From positions 1 through 41,480 of the forward strand of contig JAFZWP010000016.1 of NCBI GenBank assembly GCA_017617065.1: 41,480 nucleotides of DNA, written 5' to 3'. The notes beneath the pieces were generated by a model. That model had not been told where the DNA came from. It ran no database searches and was given only the letters and a program-made list of their open reading frames with translations. The position numbers and the translations under genes were made by a program. Positions 34,466-41,480 of this stretch are shown here, one piece after another (the first letter of the stretch is position 1; every line of letters begins with the position of its first letter). Origin of the DNA: Bacilli bacterium. Lineage in GTDB: Bacteria; Bacillota_I; Bacilli_A; ML615J-28; CAG-698.

Positions 34466-36532
34466 ATGCAAGAATTAAAAGAAAAAATAATTGAATACTT
34501 TAGTAAGCCTGACTATGTACCTTTAACTCACGAAGCGCTTGCTAAAATATTTAATAATGAATTATTAGATAAGGCACTTGAAGAATTAGAACAAGAATAT
34601 TTAATTCGTAAAACTAAAAAAGGCCACTACGACCTACTATCTAAAAATAATATCGGGGTTGGAATTATCGATATTAAAGAAAAAGGGTTCGGGTTTATTA
34701 AAGAGTTGTATACCGATAAAATATATTTTGTAGATAAAGTAGATAAAAACGGATCATTTAGTGGTGATACAGTTTTATTTGCTAAATACAAATATAAAGA
34801 CTACGGAGATTATGATAAACCTGAAGCTAAAGTTTTAGATATATTAAAGCGCGGAATTACTCAGGTAATTGGCCAAGTTTATTCTAAAAAGCGAGGGAAA
34901 CTTAATTTTAAGGCCAATATTGCCGGATTATTGTATGAAGTAACAGATTTTGGAAATGCTAAAGAAAAAGACTTAGCAATTTTAAAAATTGATAAATATT
35001 CTAGTTCTAATTTAGTATATGGACATATTGAAAAAGTAATTGGTAAAGTAGATGATAAAGACGCTTTATATAAAGAATTAGCTTTTAAATATGGATTTAA
35101 TTATGAATTTAGTAGCGATGTATTAGAAGAGGCTTCTAATTTATCATTTGGTGAAGATGATAGATTATTAATTGATAAAGTAATATTTACCATTGATGGT
35201 GATGATGCGAAAGACTTTGATGATGCAGTAAGTTGTGAGATGTTAGATAATGGTAATTATTTACTTGGAGTATATATTGCGGATGTAGCAAGTTATGTTA
35301 AAGAGAATTCTAAAACCAATTTAGAGGCTTATGATAGAGGTACTAGTGTATATTTACCTAATAAAGTAATACCAATGTTACCAGAAAAGCTATCTAATGA
35401 TTTATGTAGTCTAAATGAAAAAACAAAAAAGAAGGTTATTGCCTGTTTAATGGAAATTGATAATAGTGGTAATGTTGTAAGTTATGACATTAAAAAAGCA
35501 TATATTATTTCTAAACATAGGATGACTTATAATAATGTTAATAAGATTATTAAAGGTGATAAGGATTTAATTAATGAATATATCGATATTAAAGATGATA
35601 TTTTATTAATGAATAAGTTAAAAGATATCTTGAAAGCAAAAAGGGTTAAAAGAGGATCTTTAGATTTTACCTCTAATGAAATCAAGATAGTGTATGAGGC
35701 AGATGACATAAAAGAAATAACTGTGAGGGAAAGAGATGAAGCTGAATGCTTAATCGAAGAATTTATGTTAATTGCTAATGAAACAGTGGCATCTCACTTC
35801 TATCATTTAGATTTACCATTTATATACAGGGTTCATGAGGAACCTAGTATTGCTAGTTATAAAAAACTAGTAAATCTATTAAAAGGATTAGGAGTTGATA
35901 TTTATGCTAATTATCATCATATTAATAATTTCGATATTCAAAAGGTGCTTAAGCTAACAGAAGATAATCCACCATTACAAAATTTAGTTTTAAGATTGAT
36001 GCCTAAAGCTAAATATAGTGAAGTAAATATTGGGCATTTTGGATTGGCTAGTCCAATTTATACCCACTTCACTTCCCCAATTAGAAGATATCCAGATTTA
36101 GTTGTCCATAGACTTATTCATAAATTTATATTTGAAGGCGATGTTACGCATCAATCTTTAAAAGATGCTAGTAGTATAGTTAGCAAGGCTAGTATTAATT
36201 CAAGTAGAAAAGAGCGTGATGCCATTAGTTTTGAATATGAAGCAACGGATCGAGTGGTTGCCGGATTTTATGAAGGCTTAGTTGGATATGAATTCACTGG
36301 TAGAATTACTAGTGTAACAAGTTATGGTTTATTTGTAACACTAGATAATTTAGTAGAAGGAATGGTACATATTTCAAGGCTACCTGGTTACTATGTTTAT
36401 GATGAAGCAACTTCTTCATTAATTGAAACTAGTTTTAAACATAAAAGATATACATTAGGTCAAAAAGTAAAAGTAGTAGTTAATGCAGCTAATGGCTCTA
36501 CTGGACAAATTGACTTTATAATTGTAAAATGA
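34466..36532 (+). CDS. rnr: Ribonuclease R
   Basis: This 688-residue 3'-to-5' exoribonuclease degrades structured RNA and acts with tmRNA-SmpB in removing faulty mRNA. It has an N-terminal winged-helix domain (1-60), cold-shock-like OB domains (about 65-210), the RNB catalytic domain (about 225-560) with TIDGDDAKDFDDAV, whose aspartates bind the metals, YLPNKVIPMLPEKLS and TSPIRRYPDLVVHR, and a C-terminal S1 domain (about 600-688). Length is close to other Firmicute RNase R (about 700-780). AAGGAGG precedes the ATG. It precedes smpB by 13 bases. Confidence 0.95.
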   Translation: MQELKEKIIEYFSKPDYVPLTHEALAKIFNNELLDKALEELEQEYLIRKTKKGHYDLLSKNNIGVGIIDIKEKGFGFIKELYTDKIYFVDKVDKNGSFSGDTVLFAKYKYKDYGDYDKPEAKVLDILKRGITQVIGQVYSKKRGKLNFKANIAGLLYEVTDFGNAKEKDLAILKIDKYSSSNLVYGHIEKVIGKVDDKDALYKELAFKYGFNYEFSSDVLEEASNLSFGEDDRLLIDKVIFTIDGDDAKDFDDAVSCEMLDNGNYLLGVYIADVASYVKENSKTNLEAYDRGTSVYLPNKVIPMLPEKLSNDLCSLNEKTKKKVIACLMEIDNSGNVVSYDIKKAYIISKHRMTYNNVNKIIKGDKDLINEYIDIKDDILLMNKLKDILKAKRVKRGSLDFTSNEIKIVYEADDIKEITVRERDEAECLIEEFMLIANETVASHFYHLDLPFIYRVHEEPSIASYKKLVNLLKGLGVDIYANYHHINNFDIQKVLKLTEDNPPLQNLVLRLMPKAKYSEVNIGHFGLASPIYTHFTSPIRRYPDLVVHRLIHKFIFEGDVTHQSLKDASSIVSKASINSSRKERDAISFEYEATDRVVAGFYEGLVGYEFTGRITSVTSYGLFVTLDNLVEGMVHISRLPGYYVYDEATSSLIETSFKHKRYTLGQKVKVVVNAANGSTGQIDFIIVK

Positions 36533-36545
36533 GACAGGTGATATC

Positions 36546-37004
36546 GTGAAAAATACAAATGGTGTAAAGATTGTTGCTAGAAATAAAAGAGCAACACACG
36601 ATTATTATATTTTAGATGATTATGAAGCTGGTCTTGTTTTAACTGGTACAGAGATTAAATCGATACGTGCTAGCAAAGTATCGATTCAAGATGCATATAT
36701 CCAGATTAAGAATGGTAAAGCATTAATAATAAATATGCATATTGCGAAATTTGATCAAGGTAATATCTTTAATCATCAAGAAACTAGAAATCGTGATTTA
36801 TTACTTCATAAAAAGGAAATTAGAAAACTAGATAGTAAAGTAAGACTTGAAGGTTTAACTATTATTCCTTTAGAAGTATATATAAGAAGCGGATTAGCTA
36901 AAATTAAAATAGCTTTAGCTAAAGGTAAAAAAGAATATGATAAGCGTGATAGTCTAAAAGAAGAAGCGCTTAATAAAGAAAAAAGAAGAAATTTAAAATA
37001 CTGA
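36546..37004 (+). CDS. smpB: SsrA-binding protein SmpB
   Basis: This 152-residue RNA-binding protein carries tmRNA to stalled ribosomes. It has the OB-barrel motifs ATHDYYILDDYEAGLVLTGT, EIKSIRASKVSIQDAY and NHQETRNRDLLLHKKEI, and a basic C-terminal tail (KEYDKRDSLKEEALNKEKR) that folds into the empty mRNA channel. It starts with GTG (AGGTG upstream) 13 bases after rnr. ssrA follows after 19 bases, so protein and partner RNA are side by side. Confidence 0.96.
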   Translation: MKNTNGVKIVARNKRATHDYYILDDYEAGLVLTGTEIKSIRASKVSIQDAYIQIKNGKALIINMHIAKFDQGNIFNHQETRNRDLLLHKKEIRKLDSKVRLEGLTIIPLEVYIRSGLAKIKIALAKGKKEYDKRDSLKEEALNKEKRRNLKY

Positions 37005-37023
37005 TGTATTTTAAATTTAATAT

Positions 37024-37378
37024 GGGCTAGTTAATGGATTCGATTGGCTGCGTGGAGTTTTGTAAGCATGTCGTGGCTGTGCACGTTAAAACACCGAGGT
37101 TTTTAATTTAACCGCAAACAATAATCAAACTTTAGCTTTCGCTGCTTAATAAGCGATGCATCCTCCACTTTACCGTCTATCAGGGTGGAGTGATAGGATT
37201 TCGATACTGATGGTTGAATAGGTTGATTTCCTTGGCAACTTATTCGAGAATTAAAGGATAGGACTTAATACCTTGCTTGTTACGTATTAAGTCACGAACT
37301 AAAGAAAACAAGATAAGCATGTAGAAGTCGGGATGAAATGTAGTTAAGACAGGGGTTCAACTCCCCTCTAGTCCACCA
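37024..37378 (+). ncRNA. ssrA: Transfer-messenger RNA (tmRNA)
   Basis: The tRNA-like acceptor GGGCTAG (37024-37030) pairs with CTAGTCC (37368-37374), with encoded ACCA to 37378 and T-arm AGGGGTTCAACTCCCCT. The tag reading frame runs from GCA 37114 to TAA 37147-37149 and encodes ANNNQTLAFAA, ending in the hydrophobic Ala-Ala typical of ClpX/ClpP degradation tags. At 355 bases the length is normal. It follows smpB. A mobile element begins shortly after the 3' end. Confidence 0.96.
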
Positions 37379-37391
37379 TAAGAAAGATACT

Positions 37392-37424
37392 CGGTAATTT
37401 CGTTAAGAAATTACCGTTTTTCTT
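37392..37424 (+). terminator. Terminator after ssrA
   Basis: CGGTAATTTC (37392-37401) pairs perfectly with GAAATTACCG (37407-37416), then TTTTTC. Confidence 0.92.
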
Positions 37425-37515
37425 TGTTTTTAAGCATTTTATTATAAAATATCATTAATTTTAATGTCTTGATAAACAGTAAAAGTCATTCAATATGGCT
37501 TTCTTTATTTTTAAA

Positions 37516-37532
37516 TCCCCTGTAGTTAACCA
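37516..37532. repeat. Imperfect copy of the tmRNA 3' end (possible attachment-site remnant)
   Basis: TCCCCTGTAGTTAACCA matches the tmRNA terminus TCCCCTCTAGTCCACCA (37362-37378) at 14 of 17 bases. It lies between the ssrA terminator and the recombinase genes, where a duplicated att core is expected. The other gap bases (37425-37515, 37533-37576) show nothing else. Chance similarity is possible. Confidence 0.35.
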
Positions 37533-37576
37533 CGCAAACTTAAATCCGGTTGATGTATCTAAAATATAGGTAAAGT

Positions 37577-37611
37577 AAAACCCTTCTTGAAATAATTAGC
37601 TTCAGGAAGGG
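37577..37611 (-). terminator. Terminator of the recombinase operon
   Basis: CCCTTCTTGAA (37581-37591) pairs with TTCAGGAAGGG (37601-37611), one wobble. Read on minus it is followed by TTTT. Confidence 0.82.
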
Positions 37612-37618
37612 TGTTTTA

Positions 37619-39265
37619 TTATTTATTAATGATTATTCCGTATTTTGTTTTAAATTCTGTTTTTCTAACTTTGTAAGTATGAATTCCTGTATAGAGTAGA
37701 TTCTTCGGATTGAGTTGGAGATTTTGTAATTCCTCATTACCTATCACAAAGTAAATGAACTCCTTATTAACAATTACACATCGCTTGAAAAACATTTTAA
37801 ATGGTGACTTTTCGATCTCGTTTGGATCATCAGGTTGTCTTTCTAACTTTTTAATAATGTTATTAGCTTCAGTAGCAGGATTAGAAGCTACTGATATTTC
37901 ATGAAGTAATTTAGATTTTTTAAGTGTTAGTTTGTTTATATTGTCTAAGTACTCATATTTCATTTTGGCCATGAATTCATCATTGATAAGAGAAGCTTTT
38001 CTATATCTAGACTTATTCTCTGATATTTCAGATTGAATATTGCTTATTTCAATTTTAATGTTATCAATATCAGTATCTTGAAACGTTAGAAGTAGTTGTT
38101 TCTTAAAGTTAACTTTATCTTTCTTTATTTGGCCTATAATTTTGGCCATAATCGCATTTAATTCGTCAACAGGATAATTATCGCTCTTACATAATTTACT
38201 GCCTTTATTTTTGGCACAAACAACGAATCTGGTTGCTGGCTTGCCGTTGTAATGATTTAACTTATGTTGGTAAAAGCATCCACAATAAGGACATTTAATA
38301 AAACTAGCATATGCTGATACCTTTGAAGTATCCCTTGTGAGCTTACCATTATCATATGTTGGTATCCTGTATTTGATTATTGCATCATCCATTTTCTTTT
38401 GAACCGCATCCCAAAGTGCCCTAGGAATAATAGGAGGATGTGCATTCTTTAGTATATATTGGTCTTCCTCGCCATGGTTCCTATATGTTTTATGAGCAAG
38501 AACATCAGCAACATATGTTTTTTGAAATAGCACATCACCTACATATTTTTCGTTCCTCAAAATGTTTCTAACAGTAGAAGCGTGCCATTTCATTCCTCGT
38601 TTATTTGGAATTTTATGTTCAGCTAGATATTCAGCTATCTTATGAGTTCCATAATCATTTAAATATAAATTAAATATGAGCCTGATGGTTTTAGCTTCTC
38701 TTTCAACGATATATAAATTACCATTGTCATCATATTTATAACCAAGCATCTGGTGAACAGGAATATAATATTTACCATCACGCATTTCTTTATGCTTAGC
38801 CCATTGAACATTTGCTGACATGGATTTAGCTTCAGCCTCAGCTAGTTCGCTAAACATAGTTAATGCAATATCGCATTTGGTATCTAGTGAAGATAAGTTT
38901 TGCTGTTCAAAGAATACTTCAACACCTAGTTTTCTTAGGTTTTGAATTGTAGAAAGCAGATCAATTACGTTTCTAGCAAATCTTGATATCGATTTAACAA
39001 ATATAATATCGATGTGTCCTTCATTTGCAAGTTGAAGCATGTTTTTAAAACCATTTCTTTTTTCAATGGTAGTACCTGAAATACCATCATCATAAAATAC
39101 GCCAACTAAATCCCAATTAGGATTATCTAAAATAAGGCCAGTGTAATATTCAATCTGTTCTCTAAGTGAGGTTTCAAGCATTTCTTTATCATTTGAGATT
39201 CTAGCGTAAGCAGCTATTTGAAGGTGCCTACCTGGGATTCTTTTGTGTAATGTTTTAAATTCCAT
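37619..39265 (-). CDS. Large serine recombinase (second of the pair)
   Basis: This 548-residue site-specific recombinase would cut and exchange DNA strands for integration or excision. The catalytic resolvase domain (about 15-165) has AAYARISND with nucleophile S24, the VGVFYDDGISGTT block and KSISRFARNVID with the active-site arginines. The recombinase domain (about 175-300; GTHKIAEYLAEHKIPNKRG) and a zinc ribbon with CPYCGCF and later cysteines follow, then a coiled-coil (about 395-470). Its start overlaps the end of the upstream recombinase by 11 bases. All catalytic residues look intact. A partner pair of this kind recalls CcrA/CcrB of SCC elements, but I cannot claim orthology. Confidence 0.9.
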   Translation of the reverse strand: MEFKTLHKRIPGRHLQIAAYARISNDKEMLETSLREQIEYYTGLILDNPNWDLVGVFYDDGISGTTIEKRNGFKNMLQLANEGHIDIIFVKSISRFARNVIDLLSTIQNLRKLGVEVFFEQQNLSSLDTKCDIALTMFSELAEAEAKSMSANVQWAKHKEMRDGKYYIPVHQMLGYKYDDNGNLYIVEREAKTIRLIFNLYLNDYGTHKIAEYLAEHKIPNKRGMKWHASTVRNILRNEKYVGDVLFQKTYVADVLAHKTYRNHGEEDQYILKNAHPPIIPRALWDAVQKKMDDAIIKYRIPTYDNGKLTRDTSKVSAYASFIKCPYCGCFYQHKLNHYNGKPATRFVVCAKNKGSKLCKSDNYPVDELNAIMAKIIGQIKKDKVNFKKQLLLTFQDTDIDNIKIEISNIQSEISENKSRYRKASLINDEFMAKMKYEYLDNINKLTLKKSKLLHEISVASNPATEANNIIKKLERQPDDPNEIEKSPFKMFFKRCVIVNKEFIYFVIGNEELQNLQLNPKNLLYTGIHTYKVRKTEFKTKYGIIINK

Positions 39266-40931
39266 AAGAGTCCTCCATTTTTACTATTTCATAATTTAGT
39301 CCATTAATTGAAGAAGTGAAAATAGGCTTCATTTCGAGATATCTATCGATTATTTCTTTATTTGCTTTTATATCATTATCACCAATTACAAACCTTAGTG
39401 AATTATCAGCCTTTCTTAAAGCAAGTTTAATAATCCTTCTAACGATATAGTTTGTTACAACATGGTCTGCTATGAATGACTCAAGCTTTTTTAAATCGTC
39501 ATCGCTACCTGTATGGGTATCTAAATCATTTTTTATGATATCAATTTGTTTATTAATAAGATTCAGTTTTGATTTTTCTTTCTCATATTCCTTTTTATAT
39601 TTGTTAATGTCATTAGACTGACTCGCAAGTTTTATAAGGGCATCTAGATTATCCTGAATCTTACTAGCTTCAGTCCTTTTTTCTTTTAGAATCATATAAG
39701 TCTTTTTGATTGCATCCATGTAGGCTTGCTTGAAGTTTCTAATATAAGATTCATCAATTTTGAAGTATTTATTTACAACATCTTTAGCAGCTTCAATAGA
39801 TGGTTCAAATGCTAATGTGTTAGGGCAAGAACAGATAATATAGTCTTTAGAATTCTTATTAACTGTTTTGCACGTGAGCATTTGTTTTGGTGCATTACCA
39901 TAATAATTGGTTACTCTCAATTGCATAGGCCTTCCACAGCATGCACAATATAAAACTCCAGCAAGTTTATTTATTGGTTCTGAAACAATACCAGGCTTAA
40001 ACCTGTTATTTTTTTCTTTCATCAATTGAACCTGTTCAAAAACCTCTTGACTTACAATTGGATCATGATGATCATTAATTACGAATTTATCGGTAAGGCC
40101 ATCGTTTCTAAATGCTTTATGATCTAAAAAGTTTGTGACTACAGTTTTTTGCATTATGAAGTTACCTATATACTTTTCGTTTGAAAGAAGCCTCATAATC
40201 ATTGCTATATCCCATACGTTTTTATTTGTTTTAGTGGGGATATTTCTGATGTTTAAATCATCTACAATTGACCTATATGAATTACCAGCTAAATACTTAT
40301 TAAATATTTCTCTAACTATTTCAGCTTCAGATTCATTTATAACTATCTTGCCATCTTCAGTTCTATCATAACCTAGGGTTGTTTTAACTTGCATAACCCT
40401 TTGGCCTTTTTCCATTCTTTTTCTGACACCCCATTTTACGTTTTCAGAAATGGACTTTGATTCTTCCTGGGCAAAAGAAGCATAGATTGTAAGCATTATT
40501 TCTATATCTTTATCTAGAGTAGAAATGTTTTCTTTATCGAATTTAACTTCAACATTCTTAGCTCTTAATTCTCTAACTGTCTTAAGGCAATCAACTGTGT
40601 TTCTTGCGAATCTAGATATTGATTTAACTAAAATTAAATCGATTTTACCATCTAGTGCATCTTTAATCATTCTTTGGAATCCATCGCGTCTTTTCAAACA
40701 CGTACCTGAAATTCCTTCATCTGAATATAGACCAACAAACTCCCATTCAGGATTGTTTTTTATTCGTCGGTCATATTCACTTAATTGTGCTTCATATGAG
40801 TTTCTTTGATCTTCTAGATCTGTTGAAACTCTAGCATATGCGCATACGCGCTTTTTCTTTTTAAGTCCTGTTTCTTCATCAATTAGAATAGGTACTTTTT
40901 TTGGTATTTTTGTAACTACAATTTGACTCAT
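39255..40931 (-). CDS. Large serine recombinase (first of the pair)
   Basis: This 558-residue protein has the same plan as its neighbour: a resolvase domain with CAYARVSTD (nucleophile S36), GLYSDEGISGTCLKRRDGF and KSISRFARNTVD; a recombinase domain (about 185-300); a zinc ribbon with LYCACCGRPM and two further cysteines near CSCPN; and a coiled-coil (about 410-480). AGGAGG precedes the ATG on minus. The two proteins are clearly related but diverged, so this is an old duplication or a co-acting pair rather than a recent copy. It lies downstream of a small ORF and is probably cotranscribed with it. Confidence 0.9.
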   Translation of the reverse strand: MSQIVVTKIPKKVPILIDEETGLKKKKRVCAYARVSTDLEDQRNSYEAQLSEYDRRIKNNPEWEFVGLYSDEGISGTCLKRRDGFQRMIKDALDGKIDLILVKSISRFARNTVDCLKTVRELRAKNVEVKFDKENISTLDKDIEIMLTIYASFAQEESKSISENVKWGVRKRMEKGQRVMQVKTTLGYDRTEDGKIVINESEAEIVREIFNKYLAGNSYRSIVDDLNIRNIPTKTNKNVWDIAMIMRLLSNEKYIGNFIMQKTVVTNFLDHKAFRNDGLTDKFVINDHHDPIVSQEVFEQVQLMKEKNNRFKPGIVSEPINKLAGVLYCACCGRPMQLRVTNYYGNAPKQMLTCKTVNKNSKDYIICSCPNTLAFEPSIEAAKDVVNKYFKIDESYIRNFKQAYMDAIKKTYMILKEKRTEASKIQDNLDALIKLASQSNDINKYKKEYEKEKSKLNLINKQIDIIKNDLDTHTGSDDDLKKLESFIADHVVTNYIVRRIIKLALRKADNSLRFVIGDNDIKANKEIIDRYLEMKPIFTSSINGLNYEIVKMEDSYGI

Positions 40932-40985
40932 TTTTAACCTCCTTTTGTCTATGTATTAATCACTCTAAAACCACTTATTATCAAG

Positions 40986-41171
40986 TTATTTATTGCTACT
41001 CGTTTTAATAAGTTTTTTAGATGTTAAATAACCTAAGTTTTCTCTTAATACAGTAGTAAAAGTAAGAGCGAAGGAGTTGCTAAAGGTACCGTCCTTTTTA
41101 AACGAATTTATTATAGTTTTATAAAAATCCCATTCAGCATCGTTACAACGTATTTTATTTTCGTTTTTCAT
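40986..41171 (-). CDS. Small protein upstream of the recombinase pair, unknown function
   Basis: This 61-residue basic protein (MKNENKIRCNDAEW start) uses ATG at 41171-41169, with AAAGGAGG 4 bases upstream on minus; the longer frame to 41204 lacks such a site. It has a short helix-rich pattern and no membrane segment. The opening resembles small ribbon-helix-helix-like proteins of mobile elements, but this is a weak resemblance. Its position just before two integrases suggests a regulator or directionality factor (inference). No family is recognised. Confidence 0.6.
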   Translation of the reverse strand: MKNENKIRCNDAEWDFYKTIINSFKKDGTFSNSFALTFTTVLRENLGYLTSKKLIKTSSNK

Positions 41172-41227
41172 TGGTCCTCCTTTAGAGATTTGAGGAGTTT
41201 CCAATCGCTAATCCGTATATAGTTTAT

Positions 41228-41261
41228 AAAAAAAACACTACGCTGATAATTCGCATAGTGT
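41228..41261 (-). terminator. Terminator of the partial gene at the right edge
   Basis: ACACTA at 41235-41240 and TAGTGT at 41256-41261 pair, with an inner GC/GC pair past one mismatch. On minus the stem is followed by seven or more T. Confidence 0.8.
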
Positions 41262-41294
41262 GATATTCGTTAAAAAGATATAAAAATTAATTCA

Positions 41295-41480
41295 CTATAA
41301 AAAGTTGTCGATAGTGATTTCTTTTTTTACTGCTCCTGCATAGAAGCCATGAACAAGTATTGTGTCTTTGAATGCTTGTGGCTTCATGATTTTAGAATAG
41401 TTGTACCTTAAATCTAGTATAATATAGAGATTTTCATTTTTATCATAATTTAAGATTGCAGGGTAATATTCACCATTTTC
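41295..41480 (-). CDS. C-terminal part of an unidentified protein, cut by the window edge
   Basis: On the minus strand an open frame enters at 41480 and runs 61 codons to TAG at 41297-41295. It contains ENGEYYPAILNYDKNENLYI and ends in KKEITIDNFL. A terminator directly downstream on the same strand supports a real gene. There is no start in the window and no family is recognised. Its place upstream of the recombinases makes it cargo of the mobile element. Confidence 0.6.
   Translation of the reverse strand, partial: ENGEYYPAILNYDKNENLYIILDLRYNYSKIMKPQAFKDTILVHGFYAGAVKKEITIDNFL

Noticed and set aside
36500..37010. TGA read as tryptophan (Mycoplasma code)
   Set aside because: rnr and smpB end properly at TGA and all tryptophans in conserved proteins are TGG, so the standard code applies.

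Overview
The window looks like chromosomal DNA from a low-GC Gram-positive bacterium of the Bacilli/Mollicutes-related kind. Base composition is strongly AT-rich, Shine-Dalgarno sites are close to AGGAGG, promoters are sigma-A-like (TTGNNN, 17 bp, TATAAT), and many intrinsic terminators are visible. TGA is used as a stop (rnr, smpB and the 16163 gene end in TGA) and tryptophan is TGG, so this is the standard bacterial code and not the Mycoplasma one. The gene orders rsmB-rlmN-rsgA-rpe-thiN, tig-clpX-lon and secG-rnr-smpB-ssrA are classical Firmicute neighbourhoods. I cannot name a genus from sequence alone.

Layout. (1) 1-1085: the tail of a GGDEF protein overlapping an aldo/keto reductase, closed by a terminator. 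(2) 1113-6416: a tightly overlapping operon of a PHP-domain phosphoesterase, rsmB, rlmN, rsgA, rpe and thiN. The Ser/Thr kinase and phosphatase often found between rlmN and rsgA are missing. (3) 6396-10821: an operon of sirtuin, Ca2+/cation antiporter, a 22-codon leader ORF with an attenuator-like hairpin, mgtE and a DUF2804 protein. (4) 10837-11440: divergent tRNA genes, Leu(UAG) on minus and Asp-Arg-Pro-Gly on plus. (5) 11440-21850: an accessory stretch. It holds a three-gene envelope operon of unknown function with a structured leader, an orphan DUF234-type ATPase, an XRE regulator with membrane anchor, an FAD oxidoreductase and an HSL-type esterase. (6) 21958-28968: a 2336-residue mosaic lipoprotein. 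(7) 29090-37425: tig-clpX-lon, secG, rnr, smpB and the tmRNA gene ssrA. (8) 37500-41480: the end of a mobile element next to ssrA, with two overlapping large serine recombinase genes, a small upstream ORF and a partial ORF at the edge, all on minus.

The most unusual signal lies in three intergenic regions of the accessory stretch (11552-11709, 16563-16693, 19049-19207). Each holds 3-5 copies of a short word, a different word in each region, placed at almost exact multiples of 10 bp (10, 20 or 21). About 71-74 bp after the last copy comes a shared TTTGCATTTGTATTGAC-like sequence. In two of the three this sequence is the descending half of an elaborate intrinsic terminator with the same fold and wobble differences between copies. 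They may be relic transposon ends (IS21-like multiple end repeats), operator arrays or small-RNA genes. I cannot decide among these from sequence.

How the parts fit: regions 2 and 7 are housekeeping (rRNA methylation, ribosome assembly GTPase, pentose phosphate and thiamine steps; chaperone, proteolysis, secretion and ribosome rescue). Region 3 is ion homeostasis with a sirtuin. Regions 5 and 6 are surface and accessory functions. Region 8 is an integrated element using the end of ssrA as its landing site.
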